Source: Patescibacteria group bacterium (GTDB lineage: Bacteria; Patescibacteriota; Minisyncoccia; Phycocordibacterales; Phycocordibacteraceae). From it: a stretch of DNA of 57,537 nt. The first letter of the stretch is position 1, and each line of letters starts with the position of its first letter. The notes beneath the pieces are model-generated. The model was not told the DNA's origin. It did no database searches and saw only the letters and a list, made by a program, of their open reading frames with translations. The DNA is taken from the NCBI GenBank assembly GCA_030837225.1, contig JAUPKX010000016.1:1-57537 (forward strand). The letters are read 5' to 3'. The position numbers and the translations under genes were made by a program. Shown in pieces: positions 1 through 9,254 of the stretch.

Positions 1-1842
<1,842 letters not shown>

Positions 1843-1848
1843 TACTTT

Positions 1849-2097
1849 ATGGCCAAGACCTTCCACCTCACTATTGCAAACGTTGGAGAGAATCTCTTCG
1901 ATGGTGAGGCGCTGTCGGTTACGCTTCCCGGTGCTGAGGGTATGTTCACGGTTATGGCTGGACACGAAGCGTTCGTGACGCCTCTCAAGGCTGGCGTTGC
2001 GCTTGTGAAGACGACTGATGGGGCGGAGACCTCGTACACGCTTCACCCTGGAGGTATTGCGGAAGTCTCAGGAGGGCAGGCGACGGTTCTGCTTTAA
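1849..2097 (+). CDS. atpC: F1 ATP synthase epsilon subunit, short form
   Basis: Only 82 residues, against about 130-140 for typical bacterial epsilon. The N-terminal beta-sandwich is intact: LTIANVGENLFDGEALSVTL, then PGAEGMFTVMAGHEAFVTPL (the G.F.V...H......L motif), then a C-terminal VSGGQATVLL strand. The regulatory C-terminal helical hairpin, which can inhibit ATP hydrolysis in other bacteria, is absent. A strong terminator follows directly, so the short form is the natural end of the gene rather than a frameshift. It should still couple gamma to the c-ring. Confidence 0.93.
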   Translation: MAKTFHLTIANVGENLFDGEALSVTLPGAEGMFTVMAGHEAFVTPLKAGVALVKTTDGAETSYTLHPGGIAEVSGGQATVLL

Positions 2098-2104
2098 GAA
2101 ACAC

Positions 2105-2147
2105 GTAAAGCACCGTCCGGGTTCTCCCCGGGCGGTGCTTTACTTTA
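2105..2147 (+). terminator. Intrinsic terminator of the atp operon
   Basis: A near-perfect GC-rich hairpin, AAAGCACCGTCCGGG paired with CCCGGGCGGTGCTTT around a TTCT loop, followed by ACTTTATG. It starts about 8 bases after the atpC stop and ends the operon. Confidence 0.92.
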
Positions 2148-2175
2148 TGCAGGCACACACCATACTTACCCGCAT

Positions 2176-2595
2176 ATGAATGAAGACGGCGAATTCGAGC
2201 CAGTGCCCAAGGCACCCTCCCATTATCACGGCGACACGGTGCGTGCATTATTCCTTACTGCAGCAGTGCTCGTCTTTGCAACACGGTTTATTGGAACTGA
2301 ACTTCCGTTCTCAACGGGTGCTCAGATGCTCCTTATACTTACGCTTGTTATAGCGGCAGGACTTACCAACCCGGCACAGAAGATGATTCATTACGCGAAT
2401 ATGCTCGTTTCTATTGCGGGCGTTCTTACGTTTAGCGGTCTCGCGTTTTCTCGTATAGAGACCACTGAAGAACTACTCTCAGGAGAAGGACTCGTTGTTT
2501 TGATTGCTCTGGTCTTCCTTGCGGTCCTCTACTACGCAACGCGTACCGTACGCGGCTTGTCGACTCCACACATAGAGATGCCGTCCGAAGACTAG
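2176..2595 (+). CDS. Small integral membrane protein, unknown function
   Basis: 139 residues. After a ~20-residue acidic, soluble N-terminus the rest is four hydrophobic helices at roughly 24-42, 47-64, 71-92 and 102-121, with an acidic tail (EMPSED). No catalytic motif is visible. The ATG follows CCGCAT with an upstream CATACTTACC that could be a -10 region. It stands alone after the atp terminator and is followed 48 bases later by another small gene with its own -10 box. Probably a conserved orphan of this lineage; no function can be given. Confidence 0.75.
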   Translation: MNEDGEFEPVPKAPSHYHGDTVRALFLTAAVLVFATRFIGTELPFSTGAQMLLILTLVIAAGLTNPAQKMIHYANMLVSIAGVLTFSGLAFSRIETTEELLSGEGLVVLIALVFLAVLYYATRTVRGLSTPHIEMPSED

Positions 2596-2643
2596 ACCTT
2601 GTCCAGGTCCTACTTTTTCTGGTTGTGATAAAATAAGGAACAT

Positions 2644-2877
2644 ATGATTCAGAAATTCCTCGTACGCCAGGCTCTTAAAATGAAGATGAAGGATATGCCC
2701 GAAGCACAGCGGGAGCAAATCCTTGCGCTCGTTGAAAAAGACCCTGAACTCTTTAAGAAGATCGGCGAGGAAGTAGATCGCCGCGTTAAGGGTGGCGAGA
2801 ACCAGATGAAAGCCTCTATGGAGGTTATGAAGAAGTACCGCACAGAGCTGTCGGGACTTGTGGGACCTCAGCAGTAG
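2644..2877 (+). CDS. Small charged helical protein, unknown function
   Basis: 77 residues, rich in Lys, Glu and Met, predicted almost entirely helical, with no membrane segment or signal peptide. The pattern (MPEAQREQILALVEKDPELF) suggests a short soluble helical hairpin of the kind often found as orphans in Candidate Phyla Radiation genomes. A box TGATAAAAT ends ten bases before the ATG, which fits the near-leaderless promoters of this window. The next gene starts 5 bases after its stop, so the two are probably co-transcribed. Confidence 0.7.
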   Translation: MIQKFLVRQALKMKMKDMPEAQREQILALVEKDPELFKKIGEEVDRRVKGGENQMKASMEVMKKYRTELSGLVGPQQ

Positions 2878-2882
2878 CCTCT

Positions 2883-3467
2883 ATGAAAGCGAAGCGCATA
2901 TTCATTCTTCTCGGCCATCCGGATTCCGGCATGGAGCCCATGTCTCGTACTCTTGCCGATACCTATGAGCTAGCGGCAAAGGAGGCAGGGCATGAGGTGC
3001 GTCGGATGAACATCTTTGATCTCTCCTTCGATCCAATACTCCATAAGGGATACCGTGCAATTCAAGAACTTGAACCTGATCTAAAGGCAGTACAGGAGAA
3101 CCTTTCCTGGTGTGAGCACTTTGTGCTGATCTATCCAAACTGGTGGGGCGCAATGCCGGCCCTGCTTAAGGGCATGTGGGACCGCATGTTCTTGCCGCGC
3201 TTCGCGTTTCGTATGTGGAAGAACCGCTTCGGCTGGGATGCGCTCCTTAAGGGCAGGACTGCACGCGTCATGATTACGTGTGGGAACCCCGCAATCCTTG
3301 ACCATCTCGCGTTCGGGGATTTCTCAGACACCATTAAGCGCTCCATCCTCCAGTTTGCAGGATTCAGGACTTCTGTCTCGGCGTTCGGACATAGCGAGCA
3401 TGCGCCAGAACGGACACAGGAGCGATGGAAGAGAGAAGTTCGTTCTCTGGGACGAAAGGGACGCTAG
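2883..3467 (+). CDS. Flavodoxin-fold NAD(P)H oxidoreductase (quinone reductase-like)
   Basis: 194 residues with the Flavodoxin_2 (NQO1/KefF/MdaB) pattern: an N-terminal beta strand and loop FILLGHPDSG that binds the FMN phosphate, and YPNWWGAMPALLKGMWDR, the family's hallmark segment for flavin ring contact and dimerisation. Known relatives transfer two electrons from NAD(P)H to quinones or other acceptors. The protein should be cytosolic. It follows the small helical gene with a 5-base gap. The substrate cannot be told from sequence. Confidence 0.88.
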   Translation: MKAKRIFILLGHPDSGMEPMSRTLADTYELAAKEAGHEVRRMNIFDLSFDPILHKGYRAIQELEPDLKAVQENLSWCEHFVLIYPNWWGAMPALLKGMWDRMFLPRFAFRMWKNRFGWDALLKGRTARVMITCGNPAILDHLAFGDFSDTIKRSILQFAGFRTSVSAFGHSEHAPERTQERWKREVRSLGRKGR

Positions 3468-3483
3468 GGAGCTGTATAGAAAT

Positions 3484-3540
3484 AAACAGAGCCCCACATC
3501 GATGGGCGCATTGTTGTGCAAATTGATATGAGGCTCTGAA
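3484..3540. terminator. Possible bidirectional terminator between convergent genes
   Basis: CAGAGCC (3489-3495) can pair with GGCTCTG (3532-3538), with a smaller CCCAT/ATGGG hairpin inside. It lies between the plus-strand oxidoreductase and the convergent minus-strand gene ending at 3548. No clean U tract, so the call is tentative. Confidence 0.45.
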
Positions 3541-3547
3541 GAAGTTG

Positions 3548-3766
3548 TTACTCCTTAGTGACCTCCTTGATTTCGAACGTTCCCCAGACGTTAACGAGTA
3601 TCAAGAGGCCTATGAGGGCCGGTATGTTCGAGATCATATAGAACACGAGTATTTGCCACCAGGCAAAGGTCGTGAAGATATGCATCCCTGCGAGTGGCCA
3701 AAGAATGAGGCCGCTAGCGAGGCTTACCAGTCCGACGAGAATGTACTTATTCGTAACCTTGAGCAT
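3548..3766 (-). CDS. Small membrane protein, unknown function
   Basis: 72 residues with two predicted membrane helices (about 8-28 and 35-60) and a charged C-terminus. The minus-strand start lies in a stretch with a purine-rich AAAGGAG eight bases upstream of the ATG, one of the few clear Shine-Dalgarno sites in the window. It is the only minus-strand gene in the first 16 kb and is convergent with the oxidoreductase. No family recognised. Confidence 0.65.
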   Translation of the reverse strand: MLKVTNKYILVGLVSLASGLILWPLAGMHIFTTFAWWQILVFYMISNIPALIGLLILVNVWGTFEIKEVTKE

Positions 3767-3833
3767 TGAAAACTCCTTTCGCTAAGGTATGAGTAAGTGA
3801 TACCACCTTGATGAAACTATGTCAAACTGTGTC

Positions 3834-3861
3834 TTGACATTTAACACTGAAGCGCTATACT
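3834..3861 (+). promoter_or_regulatory. Consensus sigma-70-type promoter for the small RNA/ychF leader
   Basis: TTGACA at 3834-3839 and TATACT at 3856-3861 with a 16-base spacer, the best-matching -35/-10 pair seen in the window. The predicted start is near 3868, some 160 bases before ychF, which is unusual here because most promoters lie directly in front of the ATG. Confidence 0.85.
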
Positions 3862-3867
3862 TTCTAT

Positions 3868-4005
3868 AGGAAAGCAGGCGGCAAAAAATAAGCCAAGGAA
3901 CTTTTCACCGAAAGAAACCCAGTAATTGGGAACGGAAAGAGACTCCTCTGTAGACCCAAGTCCCGGTGAGGCGCAGCAGCTGCGACCCCGGGACTTTTAT
4001 TTTTA
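3868..4005 (+). ncRNA. Putative structured small RNA or leader with intrinsic terminator
   Basis: A promoter-to-terminator unit of about 135 nt with no ORF. Visible stems: GGC (3880-3882) with GCC (3892-3894); a long imperfect stem pairing 3897-3910 with 3933-3946, topped by CCCA/TGGG (3918-3921 with 3927-3930); and a strong terminator AAGTCCCGG (3958-3966) with CCGGGACTT (3988-3996) enclosing CGCAG/CTGCG and followed by TTTTATTTTT. It matches no RNA family I can recall (not SRP RNA, RNase P or tmRNA by motif). It may be a stand-alone regulatory RNA (for example 6S-like) or an attenuator of ychF. Confidence 0.65.
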
Positions 4006-4029
4006 TGCATAACCGCGTAAGGTGAACCT

Positions 4030-5124
4030 ATGAAAATCGGCATCGTAGGACTTCCGAACGTTGGGAAGTCCACTCTCTTTAATGCACTTACTAAGGCCGC
4101 AGTCCCTGCGGAGAATTATCCGTTCTGCACCATAGACCCGTCTGTGGGTGTGGTTGGTGTTCCGGACGAGCGACTTACCCGTCTCGCAGAGCTATCGAAG
4201 TCCGAGAAGACGCTGCCTGCCGCTATCGAATTCGTTGATATCGCAGGACTCGTTAAGGGCGCCTCTGAGGGTGAGGGTCTTGGGAACCAGTTCCTTTCTC
4301 ATATCCGCGAAGTTGATGCCATCCTTCAGATGGTGCGCTTCTTTGACGATCCTGACGTTATCCACGTGCATGGAGATGTTGATCCGGTTCGAGATATCGA
4401 GATTATCAACCTCGAGCTCATCCTCGCGGATCAGCAGTCCGTGTCTGGACGTCGCGAGCGCTTGGTGCGCGACGTGAAGTCTGGCAACAAGGATGCGGTT
4501 GCTGAGGACGGAGTGCTTACTTTAATTGAACAAGCGCTACTCTCTGGAAAGCTCGCACGAACGGTGGAGCTTTCTGACGAAGATGCAAAGCGCATTAAGT
4601 CCCTGAACCTCCTTACCCGAAAGCCAATTCTCTACTCCTTCAACGGAAAGGCAGGAGGACACAATCTCTCAGAGCTTAACGACGGACGTGCGCAGGCTGC
4701 ATACGATCTTGTTGAGTCTCTTGGCGGACGCTACGTAGAGGTTGATGCACGTACTGAGCATGAGCTGAACGATGTGGCTTCAGAGGATAAGGATATGTTC
4801 CGTTCTGAGCTTGGGGTTCAGGTAGACGGACTCGAGGCGCTCATTCGCGGTGCATACGAGACACTTGGCCTCATCACCTTCTTCACGACCGGTCCGAAGG
4901 AGACTCGTGCCTGGACCATTACACGTGGGGCGTCAGCGCCTGAAGCAGGTGCGGCTATCCATAACGACTTTAAGGACAAGTTTATTAGAGCTGAGGTTGT
5001 TGGGTGCGATACGCTCGTTCAAGACGGCTCGTGGAGCGCTGCCAGAGACAAGGGAGACATACGGACTGAAGGGAAGACGTATATCGTGAACGATGGGGAT
5101 GTGATGGTGTTTTTGCATAGTTAG
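4030..5124 (+). CDS. ychF: Redox-regulated ribosome-binding ATPase YchF (OLA1/Obg-like)
   Basis: 364 residues, standard length. The P-loop GLPNVGKST lies near residues 7-15, switch II is [17 protein letters not shown], and the C-terminal TGS-like region ends with [15 protein letters not shown] and the family tail [14 protein letters not shown]. YchF belongs to the Obg GTPase superfamily but prefers ATP and binds ribosomes. It is preceded by the structured RNA unit at 3868-4005; if that terminator is leaky the RNA would be its leader. The ATG follows AAGGTGAACCT, a weak Shine-Dalgarno site. Confidence 0.96.
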   Translation: MKIGIVGLPNVGKSTLFNALTKAAVPAENYPFCTIDPSVGVVGVPDERLTRLAELSKSEKTLPAAIEFVDIAGLVKGASEGEGLGNQFLSHIREVDAILQMVRFFDDPDVIHVHGDVDPVRDIEIINLELILADQQSVSGRRERLVRDVKSGNKDAVAEDGVLTLIEQALLSGKLARTVELSDEDAKRIKSLNLLTRKPILYSFNGKAGGHNLSELNDGRAQAAYDLVESLGGRYVEVDARTEHELNDVASEDKDMFRSELGVQVDGLEALIRGAYETLGLITFFTTGPKETRAWTITRGASAPEAGAAIHNDFKDKFIRAEVVGCDTLVQDGSWSAARDKGDIRTEGKTYIVNDGDVMVFLHS

Positions 5125-5165
5125 ATCTCTCCCATAGAAGAGGTGGTCGCGTACTGAGTCCCAAA

Positions 5166-5191
5166 GGTTCGATCCCCAGTCTCCCAGCAAT
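5166..5191 (+). repeat. Divergent copy of the dispersed repeat, tRNA T-loop-like
   Basis: GGTTCGATCCCC followed by AGTCTCCCAGCAAT. The ends match the 31-base repeat found at 5858 and elsewhere, but the first part reads GGTTCGATCCC, like the T loop of a tRNA. No complete cloverleaf can be drawn from the flanks. It lies between ychF and the HD-domain gene. Confidence 0.6.
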
Positions 5192-5206
5192 GATAAACTG
5201 GTACTA

Positions 5207-5857
5207 ATGATAAAAGCTGAACTCAGGAAGCAGCTGGTAGATATAGCAAAAGAGCGTCAAACGAAGACCGACGTATCTCATGATTTTCAGCATGTGTTAC
5301 GTGTCTGCAACGTGGCTGAGAAGATAGCAGATACGGTGAATGCTGATCCAGAGATTGTTATACCTGCTGCGCTCTTCCACGATATCGTTGTCTATGCGAA
5401 GAATTCTCCTGAATCTCAGTTTGAGAATGAAGAGAGTGCGGAACTTGCAGGAGAGATACTCTCCTCGGTAGAGGGATATCCTTCTGAGAAGATAGAAGCA
5501 GTAAAGGCCTGTATACGCGAATGCTCGTTCTCTAAAGGAACTCTCCCTAGCTCTCTTGAATCTTCAGTGCTTCAAGATGCGGACCGCATGGATTCAGTAG
5601 GAGCAATTTCCATAATGCGAACATTCTCTTCGGGAGGACAGATGAATCGTCCTCTCTATGATCCTGAAGATCCTTTCTGTAAAGGAGAAAATCCGCCAAG
5701 CACTAGCGTGAGGCTTTTCTATAAAAGACTCTTGGTTGTAGCAGATCGGATGCACACAGACTATGCGAGAGAAGCAGCAAAACGGCGCGCTGATTTTACG
5801 AAGAGGTTCTTAGTGCAGCTTGGAATTGAGCTCGAAGAGAGTGGAATCGTTAAATAG
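5207..5857 (+). CDS. HD-domain phosphohydrolase
   Basis: 216 residues. Metal ligands of an HD domain are visible: H29 (HDFQHVLRV), the H58-D59 pair in AALFHDIV, and a later Asp in LQDADRMDSVGAI, the pattern of the YedJ/YfbR-like predicted HD phosphohydrolases. Cytosolic; the nucleotide substrate is unknown. The start ATG lies shortly after TGATAAACT, a -10-like box that directly follows the repeat at 5166-5191. Its stop codon is immediately followed by another copy of the repeat. Confidence 0.87.
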   Translation: MIKAELRKQLVDIAKERQTKTDVSHDFQHVLRVCNVAEKIADTVNADPEIVIPAALFHDIVVYAKNSPESQFENEESAELAGEILSSVEGYPSEKIEAVKACIRECSFSKGTLPSSLESSVLQDADRMDSVGAISIMRTFSSGGQMNRPLYDPEDPFCKGENPPSTSVRLFYKRLLVVADRMHTDYAREAAKRRADFTKRFLVQLGIELEESGIVK

Positions 5858-5888
5858 GGTTCCAACATCGTCCCAGACTGCCAGCAAT
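5858..5888 (+). repeat. Dispersed 31-bp repeat, copy 1
   Basis: Begins GGTTCCAACATCGTCCC and ends GCCAGCAAT. The first base directly follows the TAG of the HD-domain gene. Near-identical copies occur at 6518, 7501, 8048, 9255, 26123 and 26495, always on the plus strand and between genes. Confidence 0.93.
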
Positions 5889-5991
5889 ACTTGTATTAAG
5901 CCCTCCGTGGGTATAGGGTGCGTATGGCTAACGCCAGGGTAGAAATACCTGTTCATGAACCCCTAACGGGACCTTGAAAAAGGAAGATGAA

Positions 5992-6468
5992 ATGGACTCG
6001 ATTGCAGACACGCTTATATGCGGATCCGCTGAAATAAATCGCATGAGAAGCGAGATTGATCTCGTTACTCAAATGCTCTTTGGGCTCGCAAAAGTTCCGC
6101 GAAATTCCAGACGATGGGAAGAAATCCGGCCAAAGCACCACCACGGTCTGATAGATTTCTCAATTAGTTTCGGCGACTTCGAGACAGTAGGGGTGGTATG
6201 GGAAGTCTGGTGGTTTAGTGGAGAAGACAAATTCCGTACCCAATGTCTACTCCAGACGTCTTCTCAGGACGATTGCCGTTGCGCATATCGGACCCGAATG
6301 CAGAGTGTGCATCGCGACTTCCACCCAACATATGGCGATCTCGGGGTCGCTGGGATCCAGAAAGCTCGAGAAACCCTGGATGTGTTTGTCGACGGAATGC
6401 TTCAGGAGTTTGGGCTAAATACCGCAACTAAGCCGTTCATAGATGCGGCAAGGATGCGAAAAGAGTAG
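5992..6468 (+). CDS. Hypothetical protein, repeat-cluster gene
   Basis: 158 residues, predicted soluble, mixed alpha/beta, with a CRCAYRTR stretch and several Trp residues (GVVWEVWWFSGEDKF). No family recognised. I choose the ATG at 5992 because AAGGAAG lies 8-9 bases upstream; the frame is also open from a TTG at 5974. With its Shine-Dalgarno site and private terminator it belongs to the stand-alone gene class. Flanked by repeat copies at 5858 and 6518. Confidence 0.65.
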   Translation: MDSIADTLICGSAEINRMRSEIDLVTQMLFGLAKVPRNSRRWEEIRPKHHHGLIDFSISFGDFETVGVVWEVWWFSGEDKFRTQCLLQTSSQDDCRCAYRTRMQSVHRDFHPTYGDLGVAGIQKARETLDVFVDGMLQEFGLNTATKPFIDAARMRKE

Positions 6469-6472
6469 TTGT

Positions 6473-6503
6473 GGCCGCCTAGTACCGAAAGGGAACGGCG
6501 GCC
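6473..6503 (+). terminator. Hairpin terminator, identical to the one at 9211
   Basis: GGCCGCC pairs with GGCGGCC across a loop TAGTACCGAAAGGGAAC that itself contains CCG/CGG-like pairing. It is followed by ATTTGCTTTAT. The 30 bases from GGCCGCC to CGGCGGC are identical at 9211-9240, after an unrelated gene. Confidence 0.8.
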
Positions 6504-6517
6504 ATTTGCTTTATAAA

Positions 6518-6548
6518 AGTTCCAACATCGTCCCAGACTGCCAGCAAT
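6518..6548 (+). repeat. Dispersed 31-bp repeat, copy 2
   Basis: AGTTCCAACATCGTCCC to GCCAGCAAT, differing from copy 1 only in the first base. It lies between the terminator at 6473 and the TATAAT at 6569-6574 of the next gene. Confidence 0.93.
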
Positions 6549-6581
6549 CAGAGACAGGAGACTGCAAGTATAATTAGACCC

Positions 6582-7499
6582 ATGGAACTTCCAACGGAAC
6601 TAAAGGCTTTGTATAGGCATTGGCCAGAACATACTGCACAGCAAGCCAAACAACCTAATCTATGCGACGTATTTGAAGACGAAAAACTTTTTAAAGAGAT
6701 TTCAGCTTTCATCCATACACGGATGTCTATCTGGGAGAAGAAATATGTTGGGATGCCTCCTCCATATAGCGATGATCCAATTCTCTCCACATATCGCTTT
6801 TGTAACATCCTTAGGGAACTTGATCGACAAACAATCGAATACCACACACTCCTGAATCCGCTGCGAAGCGATTTCCAGCTGTGGCTTCTGAATATGTTTT
6901 ATTGTCGTCTGGTCGCTCGGCCAGAGACCGTACGTGCCGTTGGTCTTCTTTCCTTCGATCGCGCAAATAATGAAGCACTATACGAACGATTGAGTAAGTA
7001 TCCTCGTCCCCGATACGGCACACCGTACGTATTTCCTATAAGTACTATCTTGCGAAGCGCAACACCGACGAGAGAAGAATTCGTTGTACGACATTTGCCA
7101 GGTGTAATTGGAGGAATTGCAGAAGAAATATCCAGCTGGCGAAAACTGTCAGTAGTGGAGGGGGTAAGACGGGTGATCCCCTTATTCGGATTCAATCAGA
7201 CGTTCCTCTGGACCGAAGTACTTATTGATGTGGCGTATCAGTTTCCAGAACATATAGATCTATACAAGCCATTTCCAGTGGGTCCAGGCTCCTCTCCGAC
7301 CTTCAAGAGAATCGATCTTCATACGGAACCTTCTGAGCTTGCAGCGCAGTTAGGGCTTCTCGGATTCGAAACAAAACTAACATATGAGCGAGTGCCCCTT
7401 ACACTATCTGCTGAAAACTGGGAGGGAGTTGGTTGCGAGTTTCGCAAGTACACAAATCTAGAGTCCGGAAAGGGAAGGAGGCGTCTTTTTAAAACCTAA
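6582..7499 (+). CDS. Helical protein resembling 5-hmdU kinase / thymine pyrophosphorylase helical domain
   Basis: 305 residues, cytosolic. The segment around residues 45-85 (MSIWEKKYVGMPPPYSDDP, then YRFCNILRELDRQTIEY) looks like the helical domain of the 5-hmdU DNA kinase and alpha-glutamyl/putrescinyl-thymine pyrophosphorylase group (DNA-glycosylase-like fold), which in phages takes part in thymine hypermodification; the pattern there is DPIL..YRF.N..RELDR. This is remembered family knowledge, not a search. TATAAT at 6569-6574 ends seven bases before the ATG, implying a leaderless transcript. Repeat copies flank the gene. Confidence 0.6.
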   Translation: MELPTELKALYRHWPEHTAQQAKQPNLCDVFEDEKLFKEISAFIHTRMSIWEKKYVGMPPPYSDDPILSTYRFCNILRELDRQTIEYHTLLNPLRSDFQLWLLNMFYCRLVARPETVRAVGLLSFDRANNEALYERLSKYPRPRYGTPYVFPISTILRSATPTREEFVVRHLPGVIGGIAEEISSWRKLSVVEGVRRVIPLFGFNQTFLWTEVLIDVAYQFPEHIDLYKPFPVGPGSSPTFKRIDLHTEPSELAAQLGLLGFETKLTYERVPLTLSAENWEGVGCEFRKYTNLESGKGRRRLFKT

Positions 7500-7500
7500 A

Positions 7501-7529
7501 AGTTCCAACATCGTCCCAGACCGCCAGCT
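7501..7529 (+). repeat. Dispersed repeat, copy 3
   Basis: AGTTCCAACATCGTCCC, then AGACCGCCAGCT: one substitution relative to copy 2 and a different last few bases. It starts two bases after the previous stop codon and runs almost directly into TATATT (7534-7539), the -10 box of the next gene. Confidence 0.9.
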
Positions 7530-7548
7530 CTAGTATATTTGCTACTGT

Positions 7549-8046
7549 ATGCGTATGTCACTTCCTCCAGAAGTACCCGTAGAAGACTACGTCTATAAGT
7601 ATCTTCTCGGCCCGGTAGAATCTGCCGAGGCGCTTAACCAGCCTGTGACAGAAGGAAATTGTAGGCTGGCACTACAGCTCTATTATTTTCGCGTACACGG
7701 CATATTTTTTCAGCAGAACGATATTTATCTCCCCGGTGGATACAAAGCATGGGGAGAATTTATCTTTAAAGAGGAACCAATAGATTTTGAGAAGCTCCAA
7801 CCAGGAGATGTCTTGTATGCCCAGAACTTCCGAGGAAAGAGAGGTCAGGAACTGCTCAAGGGCATAGAGAACTTTAAGGACAAAGACGAATGGTTATATC
7901 ATCTACATAGTGCCATTTACGTTGGAAAGATTAGCGGCACGCATTACATTTGGAATGCGACAAGTATTGTTGGAGCTACGATCACGTGGCCGCTAGAAAC
8001 CTTTGTATACTATTACAAGCCAATTTCGGCAAAGAGGATACTGTAA
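7549..8046 (+). CDS. NlpC/P60-like (papain-fold) protein
   Basis: 165 residues. The order of features fits the NlpC/P60/CHAP superfamily: a possible catalytic Cys in GNCRLALQLYYF, a strand motif LQPGDVLYA, then HSAIYVG with the likely catalytic His, and a final HYIWNATSIVGA strand. Relatives cleave peptide or amide bonds, often in cell walls. There is no signal peptide, so a cytosolic role or non-classical export must be assumed. TATATT lies ten bases before the ATG. Repeats flank it on both sides. Confidence 0.68.
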   Translation: MRMSLPPEVPVEDYVYKYLLGPVESAEALNQPVTEGNCRLALQLYYFRVHGIFFQQNDIYLPGGYKAWGEFIFKEEPIDFEKLQPGDVLYAQNFRGKRGQELLKGIENFKDKDEWLYHLHSAIYVGKISGTHYIWNATSIVGATITWPLETFVYYYKPISAKRIL

Positions 8047-8047
8047 A

Positions 8048-8078
8048 GGTTCCAACATCGTCCCAGGCTGCCAGCAAT
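8048..8078 (+). repeat. Dispersed 31-bp repeat, copy 4
   Basis: GGTTCCAACATCGTCCC, then AGGCTGCCAGCAAT, one change from copy 1. It begins one base after the TAA of the NlpC/P60-like gene. Confidence 0.93.
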
Positions 8079-8168
8079 AGTCTGAATTGTAGTCATTTCT
8101 CTTAGGCTGCAAGTTGGTAAGTTTGTGGTATAGTCCTCACGGATTAACCCAATCACAAGGAGGCCGCC

Positions 8169-9188
8169 ATGGCCGAAGCTACCTATAGGATGCAAGCGCT
8201 CGTGGTGCTTCGGGAAGGGATGCGTCTCTTCTACGATTGCCCGAGTATGAGCGGCGAAAGTTTCGAGTCTGACAATTTCTTCAGGAAGTACAAGGGCAAG
8301 ACGGGAATCATCGCAGGGTTCCCAATCACCCTCGTTGGCCCGTTCGATTCCAAAGGTCGCCTTCCGGGTTCGTACCTTACGCCCGGGTACATGCATGTTC
8401 GATTTGAGGGTGAGGAAGAGTTTCATCAAAGCCTTAATCTCCATCATTTCGTTCTGCTGGATCCGACCACCACCGTAACCGATGAAGAGTTCGACGAGGC
8501 TCAACGCAGCGGCGACCTTCCGCACCCAATCCTCTTCTATCCAGGGGATACGGTGTACAAGCAGGATGACCTGTTGCAGGTCCGTCGTGTCGTTCAAGAA
8601 GTAAAATTCGGCACTGCCGGTATTCCGCTCTATGTGTTGAGCGAAACCTCGGAAGCCACTGAGCGGCGTATGGCTGACAAGGCGGCCGATCATGCTGAGC
8701 GAGAGGCGAGAAGGGAGGCAAGCCCTGACAACCTGCCTCTCCTTTCTGGATTTTGTTCGCACGACAGGCCGGAAACGGAAACGTGTGAGGGCACGAATCT
8801 CGTGCTCCTCGAACGTGGCCACAGCTACTACCTCTACCACGACCCTTCGAAGCTATCGTTTGCGTCAGCTGAGGAAGAACTGGACTTCTGGAGTCAGGAT
8901 GGCCTGTCGAAGACCTTCTACGGACCTCGACGACTCTTCCGTACTTGGGAGTGGTCGCTGGCCCAGGCCCGAGCCCTCTTGGAGGAGGGGAAGGGAGACC
9001 TCATCGTTACTTCCAGAATGCCTAGAGGCAGGCGAGATGATTCTGAGCAGAAGTACACGGTCAGGATCCTGCACGCAGGCTTCGCTGAATATCGTGACCG
9101 CGTTCGGCAACTTGCTTTGTCCATTGCACCACCTCTCGAGAAGGAAAAAACCTTCGCAGAGTTGGGACGAGGCCTTCTGGATCTGTGA
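8169..9188 (+). CDS. Hypothetical protein, repeat-cluster gene
   Basis: 339 residues, predicted soluble. An N-terminal half with strands (LVVLREGMRLFYDCPS; GKTGIIAGFPITLVG) and a charged central linker around residues 155-180 (ERRMADKAADHAEREARREA) lead to a second mixed domain. No known motif. A good Shine-Dalgarno site AAGGAGG sits eight bases before the ATG and a private terminator follows, unlike core genes here. Codon use is visibly GC-richer than in the neighbouring genes at 6582 and 7549, suggesting a different origin. Confidence 0.68.
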   Translation: MAEATYRMQALVVLREGMRLFYDCPSMSGESFESDNFFRKYKGKTGIIAGFPITLVGPFDSKGRLPGSYLTPGYMHVRFEGEEEFHQSLNLHHFVLLDPTTTVTDEEFDEAQRSGDLPHPILFYPGDTVYKQDDLLQVRRVVQEVKFGTAGIPLYVLSETSEATERRMADKAADHAEREARREASPDNLPLLSGFCSHDRPETETCEGTNLVLLERGHSYYLYHDPSKLSFASAEEELDFWSQDGLSKTFYGPRRLFRTWEWSLAQARALLEEGKGDLIVTSRMPRGRRDDSEQKYTVRILHAGFAEYRDRVRQLALSIAPPLEKEKTFAELGRGLLDL

Positions 9189-9210
9189 TATCAAGTTCAA
9201 GTGCTTAACT

Positions 9211-9248
9211 GGCCGCCTAGTACCGAAAGGGAACGGCGGCTTTTATTT
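9211..9248 (+). terminator. Intrinsic terminator, duplicate of 6473
   Basis: GGCCGCC paired with GGCGGC, same loop as at 6473, here followed by TTTTATTTT, a proper U tract. It ends the hypothetical gene 8169-9188. Confidence 0.9.
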
Positions 9249-9254
9249 TCAAAA

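Noticed and set aside
5130-5206. A complete tRNA gene ending in GGTTCGATCCC...CAGCA
   Set aside because: No acceptor, D or anticodon stem can be paired with the upstream bases; only the T-loop-like motif matches.
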